Shown here in pieces: positions 62,579 to 64,000 of a stretch of 64,000 nucleotides of DNA (positions within the stretch are counted from its first letter, which is position 1; each line of letters begins with the position of its first letter). A program made the position numbers and the translations under genes. The DNA comes from Bacillota bacterium (lineage in GTDB: Bacteria > Bacillota > UBA4882 > UBA8346): the NCBI GenBank assembly GCA_029974635.1, contig JARKQY010000044.1, positions 62,001-126,000 on the forward strand. Reading direction: 5' to 3'. A model generated the notes under the pieces. The model was not told where the DNA came from and ran no database searches. It worked only from the letters and a program-made list of their open reading frames with translations.

Positions 62579-63574
62579 TTATCGATTCGCCGCGGCTTTA
62601 GCGAGGGCGGCTTGGAAGTCTATGATGCCGACGGTCACCGACGCCAGAAGGTCGCTCCCGGTCGCGTGTCCTTCCTTATTCACGGCAATATTGGCCACCT
62701 GGTTGGGGGTCTTTCCGGTTACATATTTGGCGAATGCCGCCGCTTGCTCATTCCATTCCTTTCCGATTTTGGAGGCTTTTTTCATTCCGTATGCTTCACC
62801 CAGCTCATTCTTGGTCTTTACCCGAACTTTAAGGTCGGTGATAATCTTGCCGGACTTGTTGAAATTGACATTGCCTTGGCTGGCGTTAATGAGGCAGCTG
62901 GTTATCTTGCCTTTGGAATCTTTGGTAATGGCTATATAAGTGGAATATCCCTGGGCAAGACCGGGCTTTTCACCGGCGTTGACAGAGTGCTCCATATTGG
63001 TGACTACGCCGAGGCCCAATACGTCGGAAGACGATGCTCCAAGCGCCTGCGCCTGGGCGACCGCTTTTTCGATGGCTTCGATATATCCGCCGATCGACAT
63101 GGTCACTGAGGTTTTGAGATCGGAGCCCGTAGGATGCTTGCCGGCATCCACGGCGATGGACTTAATCTCTTTGACCGTCTTTCCTACCACATATTTGGCA
63201 AGCGCCGCCGCCTGTTCTTTCCATTCCTTTCCTATTTTGGAGGCTTTCTTCATTCCGTAGCCTTCGCTCAGCTCGTTCTTGGTCGGGAACGTGGTATCCT
63301 TCGGAGTGGTAAGCTTACCGGACGCATCGAAGTTTATTTTGCTCTGGACCGCATCGATAACGCACTTGACTATCTTGCCGTTGCCGTCAACCGTCACCGC
63401 GACGACCGTCGAATCGATTTGAGCAAGCCCTGCCTTGGCACCGGCATCGGTGGATTTATTCAGCTCCGTTATCACCGCCAGGCCGGTCTTCACCTTTCCG
63501 GAATTAGCCGCGCCGCAGAGCGCGGAGACGAGTAAAACCACCAGTAGTACTGCAATTATCTTTTTCATTGACAT
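62579..63574 (-). CDS. Secreted two-repeat FMN-binding-domain-like protein
   Basis: 331 residues, signal peptide ending near ALCGA. Two repeats of about 150 residues (about 28-175 and 185-331), each with a GLAQ...S/T turn, NELxEAYGMKKASKIGKEW-like helix, AKYVxGKT and TGSDLxxSVT. The last motif aligns with the SGATxTS flavinylation site of NqrC/RnfG-type FMN-binding domains, though changed. Possibly flavinylated at the TSVT threonine by the neighbouring ApbE. AAAGGAGG precedes the ATG. Confidence 0.75.
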   Translation of the reverse strand: MSMKKIIAVLLVVLLVSALCGAANSGKVKTGLAVITELNKSTDAGAKAGLAQIDSTVVAVTVDGNGKIVKCVIDAVQSKINFDASGKLTTPKDTTFPTKNELSEGYGMKKASKIGKEWKEQAAALAKYVVGKTVKEIKSIAVDAGKHPTGSDLKTSVTMSIGGYIEAIEKAVAQAQALGASSSDVLGLGVVTNMEHSVNAGEKPGLAQGYSTYIAITKDSKGKITSCLINASQGNVNFNKSGKIITDLKVRVKTKNELGEAYGMKKASKIGKEWNEQAAAFAKYVTGKTPNQVANIAVNKEGHATGSDLLASVTVGIIDFQAALAKAAANR

Positions 63575-63628
63575 TTTTACCTCCTTTAAATTCGTTATCA
63601 GTTTTTTATTCGGAGCATCCTCATTAGT

Positions 63629-63673
63629 AAAACGTTCTCTATATAACTACTCAATCAGAATGAGAACGTTTTT
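63629..63673. terminator. Bidirectional terminator-like hairpin
   Basis: AAAACGTTCTC and GAGAACGTTTTT flank a 22-base loop, between the NusG-II gene and the repeat protein. Confidence 0.65.
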
Positions 63674-63677
63674 CATA

Positions 63678-63733
63678 AGTATAGCGTTCTTCCGCTATTT
63701 TCTTATAAATACTTTTTTACTGAACGCTATACT
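63678..63733. repeat. Perfect 12-base inverted repeat
   Basis: AGTATAGCGTTC and GAACGCTATACT around about 31 bases, next to the previous hairpin. May be an operator or a second terminator. Confidence 0.55.
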
Positions 63734-63816
63734 AGTGCAGGGCATTGCTACCAATGCAAAAAGATACCCTTTCGTATACATATCCCGTTTTCGTCTGTCC
63801 CCCATATCACCGGCTC

Positions 63817-64000
63817 TCATTCGATAATCAAGTCCGGACCTTCACGTTCTTCTTCCTCCGAAATGATCTTCAGCAGTATCTTGTTGGGAAGACATGCGGC
63901 AAACTGGCCGGCATACTTTAACCTGCCCGAACGGATACAAACCTTGTCGGGACAGTTGGCTTTGATAAAAGCGATGCTTCCGTCGGCGTATAGCTGAAAA
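63817..64000 (-). CDS. NusG domain II-family protein, 5' part off the window
   Basis: The last 60 residues are visible. NCPDKVCIRSG and GQFAACLPNKILLKI are the two cysteine motifs of the NusG_II (DUF) family, small exported proteins often encoded beside ApbE, FMN-binding proteins or Gx transporters. The acidic tail EEEEREGPDLIIE is unusual. Likely part of the same flavin/redox module. Confidence 0.8.
   Translation of the reverse strand, partial: FQLYADGSIAFIKANCPDKVCIRSGRLKYAGQFAACLPNKILLKIISEEEEREGPDLIIE

Overview
The window reads as the chromosome of an anaerobic, spore-forming bacterium of the Bacillota (Firmicutes). The support is a decayed SpoIID-like gene, a BclA-like collagen exosporium protein, a SAM-I riboswitch on metA, an Rrf2/NifS Fe-S module and many corrinoid, ferredoxin and Fe-S proteins. 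Placement below phylum, for example near the Sporomusa/Pelosinus-type Negativicutes or Hydrogenispora-like lineages, is only a guess. There is no complete rRNA or tRNA, no CRISPR array and no intact transposase.

Bases 1-22,100 and 29,200-38,300 are nearly all on the minus strand and look like an organosulfur acquisition island. It holds three nitrogenase component-1-like D/K pairs (8425-11210, 11859-14712, 33644-36456), several SsuA/TauA-type binding proteins and permeases, and one SsuB-type ATPase. It also holds a set of sulfur-transfer PLP enzymes: a class-V C-S lyase-like enzyme, a D-cysteine desulfhydrase/cysteate lyase-like enzyme, cysteine synthase and O-acetylhomoserine sulfhydrylase, plus the Fe-S enzyme L-cysteine desulfidase. 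A homoserine acetyltransferase under SAM-riboswitch control completes the set, and a corrinoid methyltransfer module (two UROD-type methyltransferases, a corrinoid protein, a RACo-like activator) lies among them. All three D subunits keep the P-cluster cysteines and the cofactor cysteine of NifD but lack the homocitrate-side histidine, and no NifH, NifB or NifEN is present. By analogy with the known methylthio-alkane reductase (MarDK), the inferred job is reductive C-S cleavage of imported organosulfur compounds, with the released thiol or sulfide fixed into methionine and cysteine. Three operons here share a conserved leader hairpin that overlaps an intrinsic terminator, a candidate undescribed attenuator.

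Bases 22,500-29,200 carry pdxS, a B3/B4-domain protein, nifU, an in-frame Rrf2-NifS fusion, a DUF116 protein and an amino-acid ABC transporter whose binding-protein gene is cut to its last codons. Bases 39,200-43,200 carry an iron-complex ABC transporter ending in a TrmO-FmdE fusion protein.

Bases 43,200-56,000 hold cofactor-handling genes (NifX-like, DUF134, FmdB-like, MBL-fold, Mrp, MinD-ferredoxin ATPases, DUF5320, CGGC protein). Five promoters here share a GGGCATATGC-like box just after the -10, which suggests a common regulon. The region is also full of remnants (SpoIID, DtxR frameshift, methyltransferase, ABC-2 permease, ABC-3 permease, CopA tail).

Bases 56,600-60,800 carry a DUF1634/TauE pair, an ArsR-controlled ferredoxin/NapH-like/rhodanese operon and the collagen-like protein. 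After two tRNA 3'-end relics, bases 61,400-64,000 hold an ApbE flavin transferase, a secreted two-repeat FMN-domain-like protein and the end of a NusG-II-domain protein, probably an extracytoplasmic flavin/redox module.
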